Source of the DNA: Cephalotus follicularis
Lineage: Eukaryota > Streptophyta > Magnoliopsida > Oxalidales > Cephalotaceae
Reading direction: 5' to 3'
NCBI GenBank assembly: GCA_001972305.1
Contig: BDDD01000353.1
Span: 248,001 to 312,000 of the forward strand
Length of the DNA stretch: 64,000 bases
Both the position numbers and the translations under genes were made by a program. Under the pieces are notes generated by a model. That model ran no database searches, was not told where the DNA came from, and saw nothing but the letters and a program-made list of their open reading frames with translations. This document shows positions 12,151-24,707 of this stretch, in pieces (position 1 is the stretch's first letter; each line of letters begins with the position of its first letter).

Positions 12151-13266
12151 CTATAGGCATCGACGGTTTCATTGCATAAAAGGAAAAAGCGATGAGCAAA
12201 GCGTCGACCAAGCACAGCATAAAACAGTACAAAGCGGCGACGCTCAAAATACAAGCGTCGACGATTTGCGTCGAACACAGAATGCCAGTTGCAGAAAACA
12301 GTTTTAAATCCTTGGCCAAGTCTGATTTTTCTTAAACACAAAGCATAAATACCAACATGGAGGTTCTTAAGACGTTATTTATAAGTTCAAAACGCCATAT
12401 ATACATATGATTACATACAAAAAGTAAAACACATTTTGAAACATAATTTTCTGGTATATAAACAGTTTATGCAAAATCTTGAGCTATAATCTGGTTTTTA
12501 TTTCCCAGAGTAATAAACAGTAACATATACGTATCTATAGCGTACTTTATTTGATTAGAATACCAGTATGACGAAATATGCACATAAATTTCATATATGA
12601 ACAATTTAAGAACAGCAGAAAATTAGTTTCAGCAGGCCTCTAAAATCATGCTTGAAATTAAATTATAACAATTTCTAATACTAAACGACGATTGATATCA
12701 AAACTACGTAGTTAAAACTATAATTTTTGTTTAGAAAATACCTTCAAAAGACGTCAAAAAGATAAAGATCGAGGCTGACGAAGTTGCTGCTCTGGTGTGT
12801 TTTAAATAAAATGTACATATGGTTTTTGAAGAACAAAGCATGAAATCAGATTTTTAAAAAGCAAGAAAACGTGTAATATAATGATAAAATCATATAACTT
12901 AAGAGTTTCCTTTCATGCAGATTCGGTTTCGAACAAAGAAAGAAAATCGGATCAACAAAAATGGCAAAAACCCACCGTCCAAACTGGTATGGAAAAAGAC
13001 GACTAAAGCGTCGACAGTTTACTGAAAGCGTCGACGGTTAGGCCTTGAGTTACAAAACGCGTCAAAGTCACACGTTTTGGCGTTAACGTATCTCACAGCA
13101 CCCAAAGCGTCGGCGGTTCTAATACGAGCGTCGGTGCGTTGTGCCCAGAAAACAAACATAAAAAAAAATAAAAAAAATCAAAGAGTTCACACACCACAGC
13201 ATATAACAAGAGGTAAAAGCCCAACATAAAACGATAAACATGTAAACATAGAAACGGGATATTACA
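12151..13266 (-). repeat. LTR E fragment, copy 2
   Basis: Identical to 6548-7663. It lacks the distal 600 bp of LTR E because the duplication began inside it. Confidence 0.9.
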
Positions 13267-16200
13267 CAATCATTGCTTTTGCCTCTAGTGTACATATGAC
13301 CTTGACAGAGGCCAAAACGCCATATGTATCCTAGTCAAGTTTAACCTACCATCGAACACAAAATGAATCAATGAATGTGAATCTTGATGGGGCCAAAATA
13401 TTCACATCCATAATTCATCTCCATGTACAATCTCATGTTCAACTTTACAGATATACCCAGAGAAGGCAAGTCTTGACGGGGGCCAAAACACTCACAATCT
13501 CTAAGAATATCTATATCAGTTGCAATGGTAGAAAGCAACAACCGAACACTATCTTGTGCTCGTTCACTTTAACTTGATATCATGGTATAAATGAGGAATA
13601 ATAATATAACTCTTATTATTATTAGCCGACCAGTTATTAATCATATTACAGGTAGATGGCAAATAATGGAAAGGCCGTTGGAACCTCTATAGCAAAATTT
13701 AGACATGCATCACATAAATATTAGAAACTAATGGCAGGATATGGACTTTACTACTGCAAATTGTTTGACTCTCAAACAAGCTGCCGGTCTCATTCCTAGG
13801 TATGTTATTACAATCATACATTCACTCCCAAACATGCATGGGTCTTGTAATATCTTTGCTCGTCTCAAACTTGCTTCAGCAGTGACTCTCGTTCTTCAAT
13901 TACATAAACCAACTATAAACTATAGAAAGCTTGAATTAAATCAAGGGGAGTTACAATGAGGTTAAGAAGAATTAAAGATACAAATTAAGAGAGAGAAGAG
14001 AGACATGCAAGTCTCAAAATATTACAACCCGAAAATTATGAATATAAAACATACCTTCAACACTTGAATAAAGTAAGACAAAACTAGGTGAAGTCCATAA
14101 CCCAATCATCATGCAAAATTATAATTCAATCTCATTGAATTATCAAATAATGTTGATAGATATGCTTCTATAAATATAGACAATTAATTTGGGCAAATAA
14201 GGAAATTAAAACTCTTTTTCAGGAATTGGGAACACGCTTTGCAGAGCTGGTAACATGCTTTGCAAGTGCCAACACGTTTATTAAATGCTAAAACGCGTTT
14301 TTCTGTTGTGACAAGCGACACTTTATCAAAAGCATCAGCGGTCACCTGTTAAGCGTCAACACTTCTATCAACGCTTTGTGAAAACATTCGCGCTTTAGAC
14401 ATAAGCGTCGACAGTTTTCTCAAAACGTCAGCGCTCATTCTTAAGCATCAAAGAATAAGCTTAAGCATCTATTGTTTTCTCAAAACATCAGTTCTTAATG
14501 CTCAAGCGTTGACGGTTTAAGCTTAAGCGTCGATTGTTTTCTCAAAACATCAGCGCTTAATGCTTAAGCGTCGACAGTTTTTGCAAACCTTCAGCACATA
14601 GTGATTAAGCGTCGACAGTTTACTCTAAACTGTTAGTGCTTTACACGAACAGGGACGATAGCATTTAGTAGGAACCTTATGGCGATCAAACGACCAATTA
14701 AAATCTAGATGCTTACATTCTAAAAGAATTGTGTTATCATCTCATGATTATCAAACCATAAAGTTCAATCCCAAGATCATTTGAGCATATATGTACAGTT
14801 AAAAAACAGATATTAAACAAGAGGAGCAGGCGGAATTTACTCACAAAATGGAGCATCTCCTTCTTTGATGATTAGAGGTTCTAGCCTCCAAGAATAACAG
14901 GTCTCCAAGGTGTCCACACCAAGCTTCAATCACCAACACCAGACTTCCCAAGTCAACAACTCTTGTTCTTTCTGTGTTTTCTGGTTTTTGAGAGAATTGG
15001 AAATGGGAATAGCACTGAAGAAGAAGACGTGTTCTTGGTGTTTTTATTGCTAGATAAAAACACGTTAAATCTAATGTCTCAATCTTCTATTTTAGTTAAA
15101 CATCCCATTTAACATAAATAGCTATTCTTTCCATTTATATTACTGACTTTCCTTAATCACATTAAGGATATTTAATCTCATTAAATATAATTAGAAAATA
15201 ATTATCCTAATTATTTTTCTCTCATACGGTGTCAGAAATATCAGCCTGTATTGTGTGTGATCCTATGGGTTCACTATTACGCTGGCCGTAGGATTAAATC
15301 GTGACACCCATGATTATTTGATTAAGTATTTATTATCACATAAAAGAAAATATTTTCTCGGACTTTTTGAATTAAAACTCTTTTATTCTTTTCTTTCAAG
15401 AATAATTATCAATTTAATCTCGGACATTCTACAGGTCGACATCGACAACTAGTAATGCATAACGACCCCCAGGTAATATGAATTATCTGCGAACCAAGAT
15501 TTACAGGTACATGCACGTATAGTCCCTCCATTGACAATGCTCTGTTTAAATCTATGGTACGAATTATGTCAGACCACAATAATTTAATCTTTATCCATAT
15601 GATTATCTTTCGTCAGCCTTAAATAATATGTGAGGTGTCCCTCTAATATTTTACCAATGATATCAGACTATTGATATCATGGCTACCCTGGCCAGGCACC
15701 ATATTGCTAACGAAAATCATCCTGAGCATAATCTTCTTTTACTAGAAGCAATGGATTCATTGTTGCACGTTCACATGTCTCCATACATAAGCGTACTATG
15801 TCCAATTAATGCTTGTATACACTTCATTGAATATGTATTTAAGCACCATCAAAACACAGCACCCTATGCACAAGACATCCAGTGACGGCTCATGTCCAAG
15901 GACCACATGCACTGCTGTAAAACTAGAATTCTGTCTGACATACAAGTAAAACTCCATACAAATATTCTATCAACAGTCACCTTCAGTGAACTCATTAATT
16001 AATTAACGAGTACCCGCGTAGTTGTCATAGCATCATAGATGTGAGTAAGTGTGAGATCAGTCACCCTCTGCTTACCGATCTTACAGTGTGTGATGGTTTA
16101 TCTTGATTGATCATGTCCTAAGTGGCAATCCTATAACCAAGTAGTTTCGAAATAAAGTGTACCGAGATTCCAACTCTCACATCACGATCTCCTCATGAAC

Positions 16201-16372
16201 TTGGTTCTCTAACTTCATTCCAGGACATTCATTTATTATTAATCATGTATTAAACATATGAACTCATAGCCATTGATAAAATATAAACATCTCAATTGAA
16301 TTTATAAATTGTTTTGTACAAGATAGAGTAAATAAAAGCTCGGCACTGGCTTGCAGGACTTTATCTCCAACA
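13267..16372 (-). mobile_element. Truncated copia element D2, copy 2
   Basis: Duplicate of 7664-10769. Stem-loops lie at 13292-13493, the palindrome cluster at 14238-14663 and the LTR at 14667-16372. All five substitutions that separate the duplicate copies fall in this part. Confidence 0.85.
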
Positions 16373-16706
16373 GCTAATAATGAAGAAGGGTTGAGGAATC
16401 TCCTTGACTTAGTGAAAGAGCTTAGAGATAAAGCTACAATCAGAGTGGCAGCTTACCAACAGAGGGGTGAGCCGTTATTACAATAAAAGAGTAAATCCCA
16501 AACCACTAAGGGAAGCAGACCTAGTCCTCCGCAATGCGGCAATAGCTGATCCCACGGGTACCAAAGGAAAGTTAGCTCCTAATTGGGGAGGACCTTACAA
16601 GGTGAAGAAAGTGCTCAGACCTAGAACATTCAAACTTGAAACTCTGGGGGGCAGGGAGATTCCTAGAGCTTGGAATACCGAGTATCTAAGGAAATATTAC
16701 AAGTGA
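16373..16706 (+). pseudogene. Tat-lineage gypsy integrase C-terminus, copy 2
   Basis: Identical to 10770-11103, including the same frameshift, so the break predates the duplication. The frame from 16467 keeps PRAWNTEYLRKYYK and its stop. The noncoding stretch 16707-17063 follows. Nothing suggests expression; it is an integrase tail stranded between two copia fragments. Confidence 0.8.
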
Positions 16707-17063
16707 GGATTGTAAATATGTAAAAACATTCAAGAATGTCAATACAAACAACTTTTTTCTTCAAACATAAGTTGCATAGTTCCAAGTTTGCAAGGAACGG
16801 GAGGTCCAATGTTCACATCCATAAACCTCTGAACAGCCTCTGATAACTTCCCACAATCAAAAGCTTTGACACAAGCTTGTCAGACCACACTCCCAAGGGA
16901 GCAGTCAGTGCAGGCCTTGATACCTGATCCGAGCTCTCCAAGTCTCACGAAGACATAAAACTCCTAAGGGAGTAATGTTCCTTCCTCTAATGGCACATGG
17001 AACCATGATCTGATAACATGATTCCCATTATGCTAAGTGGGGAGAAAACCACTGGTAGTGGGA

Positions 17064-18576
17064 GGTAGTGGGAGAGAGAAAACATGTGCACGATATTATC
17101 CACCAAGGGTACCCACGTCGCGCACAAAGCGTCGACGCCTTCTAATAAGCGTCGACGCCTTCTATATGTAATAACACTATATGTTTCAAGTGTTAAGCGT
17201 CGACGCTTTCCCAGAAGGCGTCGACGCTTTGTCTAATGATACGCGTTGATGCTTTCCAAAAGGCGTCGACGCTTAGACAAGCTGGTTAGGCAAAAAGAGT
17301 CTAACTCTTCTTTAAATGAGTCTAACTCATATAATCCCTTCAAATATTGATTAAGTAAGATCAAACAAATATGTTACCATAAAATGTAGGATCCACTTAA
17401 CCAATATTTGACACCAAGACTTAATATGACCAACATATTAAAGAACTAATCATTATTGGGCTGGGACCCTTCAAAATCTTGGTTAAAATCGAAGGTGTTC
17501 ATAAACTACCGAAATACCCCTGGGGTCCGATTTAGCCATTCTAAATGGTCCCAGACAAATTTAAATGCTCTCAGAATAATATCTAATATTATCCATATGG
17601 AAAAATTAATCTAATTAATTTTCCCATAATTTATTACATACCTTTTTAACCTTATATTTTCTAAGTCGTCGGTTCACGTGTACTATAATCCCTTGTCATG
17701 CTTGGCCCCGATTGAGGTCTAGGGTAAGGATATGTGTCAACCCTAGATAATAACTCAATGGCTAAAATATCTAATCATTACTAGGACCTTTGGTAAACTC
17801 TCCAGAAATCTAATTTCCAGTCTACCTCAACCTTGGCATGGGATTTCATAAGTCCAAAGTATAATCAGATCATAATAGAGCCGATCACCTTCGCTTAGGT
17901 GTAACAATCCCATATTGCGCACTCACTTATATTCATATAGATTCGATCATACCCAAAGACCACCCAATTACCAGCCCTGCGCAAGGGCTAGGTAAGGTGG
18001 ATATCAAAGAATAACTGTCTCCATACAATATAGAGCAATCACTCAGGTCTAAGGATCAGACGAGTTTGAGAACTCGCTAAGTGATCATCACTTATACACA
18101 ACCGCAACAAGTATGAGTCACTACTGACACGAGAATAAAGACTATCCAAATAGTGTCTCCTACGCGGGTCCAGTTCAGTGTACACACTCCTAGCGCGAAC
18201 CCTGTATTTGCCCTAGTGTCTAACACAGATGGTAGTGAGAGAATCCATCCTCCAATTCCATGAGGAGGCAACATACGTGCAAGTCTATCCAGTTCACTAA
18301 TGCCCCCAAAGTGAGCCTGTGACTTGGAACTAATTTGACATAAGGAATATGGTAACCAATCTCACAGCCTCCATGCTAGGCATCCAACCTTATGTCAGGA
18401 CATCACAAGTGTAAGCAGGTAAATAATAAACTACTTCAATTAAGTGATAAAACACAAGTGATATAGCCATAACAAATTAGCAAGCATCATATATATAAGG
18501 AATAAGATTGTTTCATACAAGAATAGATATAAAACAACAGTCCATCCAATGGCTTGTTGGGTCACTACATCTATCA
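17064..18576 (-). repeat. LTR B2, solo or truncated copia LTR, minus strand
   Basis: It matches LTR B (28391-29900) in reverse, ending at 18576 with the equivalent of the LTR start (TGATAGATG for TGTTAGATA on the minus strand). The 18577 side is intact LTR D sequence (CCTACTGGTCGAC), so the B2 element inserted into the 3' LTR of element D. The other end is lost against the Tat remnant. Short reading frames inside are LTR sequence. Confidence 0.85.
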
Positions 18577-19512
18577 CCTACTGGTCGACATCGACATCTA
18601 GAAATGCATAACAACCCCCAGGTAATATGAATAATTTGTGAACCACTATTTACAGGTACATGCGCATATAGTCCTTCCATTCACAATGCTCTAATTAAAT
18701 CTAGGGTACGGATTATGTCAGACCCCAATAATTTAATCTTTAGCTTCGTGACTATCTTTCATTAGCCTAAATAATATTAGAGGTGCCCCTCTAATTTACA
18801 ACCAATGATATCACACTCTTGACATCGTGGCTAGCCTGGTCATGCGTTTAATCGCTAACGAAAATCACCCTGAGCATAATCTTCTTTTACTAGAAGCAAA
18901 GGATTAATTGTTGTCAGTTCACATGCCTCCATACATAAGCGTACTAAGCCCAACTAATGCCTGTATACACTTCATATAACATGTATTTAAGCATCATCAA
19001 AACATAGCACCCTATGCACAAGACATTTAGTAACGGCTCATGTCCAAGGACCACATGCACTGCTGTAAAACTAGAATTCTGACATGTAAGTAAAACTCCA
19101 AACAGATATTCTATCAATAGTCACCTTCAATGAACTCATTAAATGAGCACCCATGTAGTTGTCATAGCATCGTCCATGCGAGTGAGTGTGAGATCAGCCA
19201 CCCTCTGCTTATCGATCTGACAGTACGTGCTTGTCTATCCAGATTGATCATGCCCTGAGTGTCAATCCTATGACCAAGAAAATTCGAAATAAAGTATACC
19301 GAGATTCCAACTCTCACATCATGATCTCATCATGAACTTGGTTCTCTAACTATATTCCAGGACATTCATTTACAATTAATAAAGCATGTATTAAAGAAAC
19401 GAACGCATAGCCATTGATAAAACATAAACATCTTTATTAAATCTATAAATCGTTTATACAAGATAAAGTAAATACAAGCTCGACACTGGCTCGCAGCACT
19501 TCATCTCTAACA
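18577..19512 (-). repeat. 3' LTR of D, truncated
   Basis: It equals the part of LTR D from CCTACTGGTCGACATCGAC (25966 on) to the terminal CTCTAACA. About 830 bp on its left side are missing where LTR B2 inserted. Inside the element, a purine tract (AGTGAGAGAT on the minus strand) adjoins at 19513. Confidence 0.9.
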
Positions 19513-19527
19513 ATCTCTCACTAAGTG

Positions 19528-20905
19528 CTAAAGCCAGTTGCCATAGTGTCCCACACCCATAGCATCAAAGTGTCTGTCAAAGATCGCCTTTGGTAATGCC
19601 TTAGTAAGCGGGTCTGCAATGTTGTCTTCACTTGGAACTCCTTCCATTTTTACATCTCCATGATCAACAATCTCACGTATAAGGTGGAGTGACAATGTAT
19701 TCAGCTTCTGTCCTTGAATCCGCAGTGGTAGGCAGCTTGGAACTCTTCCAACTTACTGCTCCACCATTCAAGGTGAATACAAACCCCGATGTTGATTTCG
19801 AATCATCCACATCTGTCTGAAAATTAGAGTCAGTAAAACCCTCAATCTTCAAACCCTTTCCTCCACATATTAAGAACAAATCCTTAGTCCTGTTAGGGTA
19901 CTTGAGGATATCTTTGACAGCCTTCCAGTGACTCTCACCTGGATCTGATTGATATCTACTTGTATCACTTACAGCATAGGCGATATCTGGTCTAGTACAA
20001 AGCATAGCATACATGACGCTTCCAATTGCTGAAGCATATGGAATATGCATCATCCTTTGTTTCTCTTCAGCTGTCGTGGGAGACATCTGCTTAGAAAGTG
20101 AAATTCCATGACATAGAGGTAGATATCCTCTCTTGGAATTTTCCATGCTAAACCGCTTAGGCACTCTGTCAATGTACAAATATTGGGACAACCCTATCAT
20201 CCTTTTTGATCTATCTCTATAGACCTTTATTCTCAGGATATAGGAAGCTTCTCCCAAATCTTTCATGAAGAAAAATGTAGATAACCAAGCCTTTACGTTC
20301 GACAACATGATAACATCATTTCCTATAAGGAGGATGTCGTCAACGTACAAGACCAGGAAAGTCACGGAGCTCCCACTAACCTTTTTATACACACATGGTT
20401 CATATCGATTCTTAATGAAATCAAACTCCTTAATTGTCTCATCGAATCGGATGTTCCAACTTCTCGAAGCTTGCTTTAGTCCATAAATGAACCTTTGAAG
20501 CTTGCACACTTTCTACTCCTCACTAGTGGATATGAAACCCTCAAGTTGAGTCATATAAATGTATTTATCAATGTTTCCATTGAGAAAAGCAGTTTTCACA
20601 TCCATTTGCCATATCTCATAGTCAAAATGTGTAGCTATAGCAAGTAAAATCCGAATGGATTTAAGCACGGCTACGAGAGAGAAAGTTTCCTCATAATCAA
20701 TCCCTTCCCGTTGATTGTAACCTTTGGCTACGAGCCTAGCTTTGAATGTCTTCACCTTTCCATCGTCTTCAAGCTTCCTTTCGAAAATCCATTTGCAACC
20801 TAAAGGTTTAACCCCTTCGGGTGCATCCACTAGATCCCAAACTTTGTTGGAGTACATGGATTCCATTTCAGAATTCATGGCCTTAAGCCATTTCTCCAAG
20901 TCCAT
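19528..20905 (-). pseudogene. Copia reverse transcriptase-RNase H of D
   Basis: The minus-strand frame contains NSEMESMYSN, GCKWIFERK, FKARLVAKGYNQREGIDYEETF, WQMDVKTAFLNG (first catalytic Asp present), YGLKQASRSW and FLVLYVDDILLIGND (the YVDD catalytic pair intact). RNase H follows with TDSNFQTDVDDSKSTSGFVF and TADSRTEAEYI. One stop sits at 20510-20512. After AEYI about 40 codons are missing, so the RNase H active site is incomplete; the frame resumes as REIVDHGDVKMEGVPS and ADPLTKALPKAIFD and ends at 19528. This enzyme would copy element RNA into DNA. Most of the polymerase could still fold, but the stop and the RNase H gap make it inactive as encoded. Confidence 0.9.
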
Positions 20906-21004
20906 ATCGCATATGGCTTATTTGTACCTTACCGGATCATCATTTATGAAATTTACCTCTTGGGTAGCTTCAATGACAAAGCTACCATAGTATCTATCAG
21001 GTTC

Positions 21005-22211
21005 CTGGGTAATCAGGTAGTTCTACGCAGAGGTTGTGTATCTGTGGTAGCAGACATTTCAGGAACATCAATTTGAATAGGATTGGATAGGCCCTCAGCT
21101 TGTGGTTCTATAGATCGTTCATCTAAATCTATCATACTCCCACTACTATCTTCCAACAGGAAGTCCTCAAGAAAAGTAGCATGCCTAGCTACAAACACTT
21201 TGTTGTCAAGTGGATAATATAAGTAATATCCTCATGTTTCTTTAGGATATCCCACAAGTTTACATTTAATGGACCTAGATTCCAATTTATATGCTGCTGC
21301 CTGCTTGACATATGCAGGGTAGCCCCATATCCTTAGGTAACTAAGATTGGGTTTCTTCCCATTCCATATCTCATATGGGGTCTTGGGAGCAGATTTCGTT
21401 GGAGTCATGTTCAATAAGAGAACAGCAGTCTCTAAAGCATAACCCCAGAAAGACAGTGGAAGTCCAGATCACTCATCATGCTACGCACCATGTCAAGCAA
21501 GGTACGATTTCTCTTTTTGGACACACCATTATGCTGTGGTGTTCCCGGAGGGGTCCACTGAGAGATAATCCCATTATCTCTGAGATAAGTTAAAAACTCG
21601 GTGGAGAGATACTCACCACCTCGATCTAATAGAAGAGTTTTCAGACTTTTACCAGTCTGTTTCTCTACTTCATGTCTAAATTCTTTGAACTTTTCAAAGG
21701 CTTCAGATTTGTGCTGCATTAGGTACAAATAACCAAAACCAGAATGATCATCTGTAAAGGATATGAAGTAGGAATATCCACCTCAGGCATCAACTGTCAT
21801 TGGTCCACATACATCAGTATGTACTAGACCTAGCAGTTCTGGGGTCCTTTCCCCTTTCCCTATGAAGGGAGATTTGGTTATTCTACCTTTAAGACAGGGT
21901 TCATAAGTTGGAAGCGATTGATACGTTGAAAAATCAAAGTATCCATCCGAGATTAACCTGCAGACTCTTTTCTCACTTATATGAACAAGTCCTCAATGCC
22001 ATAGATAGGATTGATTAACTTCATCTCTCTTTCTTTTATTATCTTTTTGCATATTGAAAACAGTCTCCTGTTTACTCAATATATATAATCCATCATGCAG
22101 GAAACATTTTACATAAATCATATTATTAAATAAAATAGAACAACACTGGTCTTTAAAAATAATATGAAAACCTTCAGCATCTAATAATGGAATAGAAATA
22201 ATATTTCGCAA
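21005..22211 (-). pseudogene. Copia integrase of D
   Basis: Minus-strand pieces give the core with DRGGEYLSTEFLTYLRDNGI and TPPGTPQHNGVSKKRNRTLL, then the C-terminal GKKPNLSYLRIWGYPAYVK and KCKLVGYPKET, and a linker ending near 21013. The residue at the expected catalytic Glu of the D,D(35)E triad is Lys (VSKKRNR), as in the other copia copies here. Frameshifts near 21430 and 21780 and stops break it into segments. The N-terminal zinc-finger part (about 21880-22010) is present but degenerate. The integrase joins element DNA to the host chromosome; this copy cannot. Confidence 0.85.
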
Positions 22212-22243
22212 AATGTGAGTCGAATAAACACAGTGTTTGAGTT

Positions 22244-22498
22244 CTAAACTCTGACCAAAGGCAACAAAATATAAACTAATCCTATAGCTATGGCTTCAAC
22301 GACGGATCCATCCGAAAGCTGTATATCTCCCTCACCCTTCTCAAGGTTTCTTCTGTCCGTGAGGGCCTGTAAATTAGAACATATGTGAGTACCACATCCA
22401 CTATCTAAAATCCAGGAAGATGAATCAGAAATATTCATATTCACCTCTATATAAGATAAATAGGGAATACCTTTGTCAATTGATAGAAGGAATGTCAC
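22244..22498 (-). pseudogene. Copia protease region of D
   Basis: The minus strand reads SSSWILDSGCGTHICSNLQ, the copia aspartic protease active-site motif (DSG), shortly after the gag zinc knuckle. The frame continues through EGDIQLSDGSVVEAIAIG and then shifts after LVYILLP. The enzyme would cut the gag-pol polyprotein. The active site is intact but the frame is broken downstream. Confidence 0.82.
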
Positions 22499-23371
22499 AC
22501 AGTTCCTTTTCCAATGTCCTGGCTTCCCATAGATGAAGCACGGTCCCTTAGCATGAGCTTATGAGGCAGACTCCTTAGCAAGTGCAACTCTTGCGAAAGT
22601 GTCCGGTGCAGCAACAGCTTGCTAGTTTGTCTGATTATGTGGTCTGGCTCTCGCTGGTTTGAAAGATGCAGGTCGTGGTGGTATTGTCCTACTTTTAGTC
22701 TTTCCCTTCTCAAGGTTGGACTTGCCCTTCCTCTTGGGCCTACGAGACGATCCTACCATCATGACTGGCACCTTGCCCTTATTCATGTTCACTTCAGCTT
22801 CCCTCAGCATGTTTAGAAGATCAAGCAGAGTAGCTGTTATCCTATTCACCCTAAAATTGGTGATGAAACCAGAGAAGGAAGGTGGAAGCGAGTGAAGGAT
22901 CAGATATGTGCTTAATTCAGAATCCTGAATGATACCAAGAGCAGCAAGACGTTCAATCGTATTGATCATCTTAAGCACATGATCATTAACAGATGATCCT
23001 TTAGCCATTTTAGTACCATACAGCTAGGCAGTGAGCTGGAACCGAACATTCCTACTAGTCTCTCCGTATAACTCGCGGAGATGTAGGAGAATTTCCCTAG
23101 AGTCCCGCATCGATTCATGCTGGACTTGTAGGGCATTACTCATCGATGCCATTAGGTAGCTTCTGACTTTCTTTTCATCAGCCACCCATTTCTTATAAAT
23201 GGCATGATCTTCGGTTGAGGCATCTTCAGTAGGTAGTGCTGGCAAAAGGGCCTCTAGGACATAATCTATGTCCTCGGAATTCAAAACTATTTTGACATTC
23301 CGTAGCCAGTCCACATAATTTGGACCTATCAACTGATTCTTCTCAAGAATTACAGTGAGGGGGTTTGTCAT
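22499..23371 (-). pseudogene. Copia gag of D
   Basis: I place the start at the ATG at 23371 (MTNPLTVILEKNQL), which aligns with the start in D'. The frame follows as GPNYVDWLRNVKIVL, ILLHLRELYGETSRNVRFQL and ILHSLPPSFSGFITNFRVNR, the standard copia gag (Retrotran_gag/UBN2 type). A basic Lys/Arg-rich segment and a zinc knuckle follow near 22540-22499. The knuckle reads CFIYGKPGHWKRNC, so the second Cys of the CCHC set is lost (Tyr). Stops lie near 23022, 22619 and 22560. Gag packages the RNA in virus-like particles. A longer upstream ATG at 23416 exists, but sequence before 23371 is not shared as coding in D'. Confidence 0.85.
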
Positions 23372-23588
23372 TGCGATTTCTGCAGATTTAAAAAAACAAT
23401 ATTCAGATAAATTCAATTTAAATGTTTATAACCATAAATATTTGGTCTTTAATCTTTTAGGTGTTTTTCCTCTCAGACTCCCACTGTTTACGCGAATCCC
23501 ATAACCCTCAAATATTATGGGAGACGAGAAATAACAAACCAAATCTCATGGATCTTATTTACAAGTGGGGATCAGTGTCCTACAACAT

Positions 23589-23905
23589 ATTCAACATAAC
23601 CTTAACGGGGGACAAAACGCTATACTGAATCTTGTAGTTAGGCAAACTCTTGCCAACCATACAATAGCATGATTCCTGATCATTGATTTTGCCTCTAGTC
23701 TACATATGACCTTGACGGGGGCCAAAACGGCATATGCATTCTAGTCAAGTTTAACCTACCATCCAACACACAATGAATCAATGAATGTGAATCTCCACGG
23801 GGGCCAAAACATTCACTTTCACAATTCATCTGTACGTACATCTCATGTTCAACTCATATAGATGTTCCTAGAAAAAGGTAAGCCTTGACGGGGGCCCAAA
23901 CACTC
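23589..23905 (-). promoter_or_regulatory. Leader stem-loop array of D (four same-loop hairpins)
   Basis: Hairpins: 23589-23630 (ATTCA..ATA with TAT..TGAAT), 23703-23736 (CATATG with CATATG), 23787-23816 (GTGAAT with ATTCAC) and about 23877-23905 (weak stem). On the element strand each loop carries TTTTGGCCCCCGTCAAGG or a near copy. The array ends 218 nt before the gag ATG. The role is inferred to be an RNA signal. Confidence 0.75.
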
Positions 23906-24009
23906 ACAATTTCCAAAAGCATCTATATTAGTTGTAATGGCAGAAGGCAACGACCGAACACTCTCTTGTGCCCGTTTCGCTTTAACTTAATATCATGGTA
24001 TAATTGAGG

Positions 24010-24025
24010 AATAATAATAATAATA

Positions 24026-24071
<46 letters not shown>

Positions 24072-24089
24072 GTTATTATTATTATTATC
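24010..24089. repeat. ATT/AAT microsatellite
   Basis: About 25 trinucleotide units in the leader of D. D' and D2 have only a few units at this place, so it expanded in this copy. Confidence 0.95.
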
Positions 24090-24242
24090 CAGACCTTTAT
24101 TAATCAAATCACAGGTAAATGGCATAATATGGAGAGGCCATTGGAACCTCTAAGCGGGAGGTCGTTGGAACCTCAAGAACAGAATTTAGACATGCATCAC
24201 ATACATACTATTAACTAATGGCAGGTTATGGACTTTACTACT

Positions 24243-24271
24243 GCAACTTGTTTGACTCTCAAACAAGTTGC
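24243..24271. promoter_or_regulatory. Perfect 13-bp hairpin in D leader
   Basis: GCAACTTGTTTGA, the triloop CTC, then the exact inverse complement. D' keeps 9 bp of it at 60559-60579 and D2 keeps 8 bp plus flanking pairs near 8157-8185. Confidence 0.7.
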
Positions 24272-24707
24272 TGGTCTAATTCTTAGGTATGTTATTACAA
24301 TCATACATTCGCTCACATACATGCATGAGTCTTGTAATATCTTCGTTCTCCTCCAACTTGCTTCCGCTGCGATGCTCGTTCTTCAATTACATAAACCAAC
24401 TATAAACTACAGAAACCTTGAAATAAATCAAGGGGGGTTACAAGGAGGTGAAGAAGAATTACATATACAAATTAAGAGAGAAGAGAAGAGAGACATGCAA
24501 GTCTCAAAATATTACAATCCGAAAAATATGAAAAATAAAAACCATGCCTTCAACACTTGAATAAAAAAAGACAAACTAGGTCAAGTCCATAGCCATACCA
24601 TCATGCATATTCAATCTCATTGAATCAACAAATAAACTTGATAGATATATTTCTAAAAATATAGACAATTGATTGGGTAATCAACTAAAAAACTCTTTTT
24701 CGTAATT

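Larger units (their letters stand above)
12151..17753 (+). repeat. Tandem duplication, copy 2
   Basis: Second copy of the 5,603-bp unit, directly abutting the first. It contains LTR E part (12151-13266), the D2 copia fragment (13267-16372), the Tat integrase tail (16373-16706) and part of LTR B2 (17064 on). After 17753 only this copy continues into the rest of LTR B2. Confidence 0.97.

Noticed and set aside
18092..18274. 60-codon minus frame similar to frames at 28594-28887 and 49903-50196
   Set aside because: All are equivalent positions in LTR B copies and have no coding signature beyond shared LTR ancestry.
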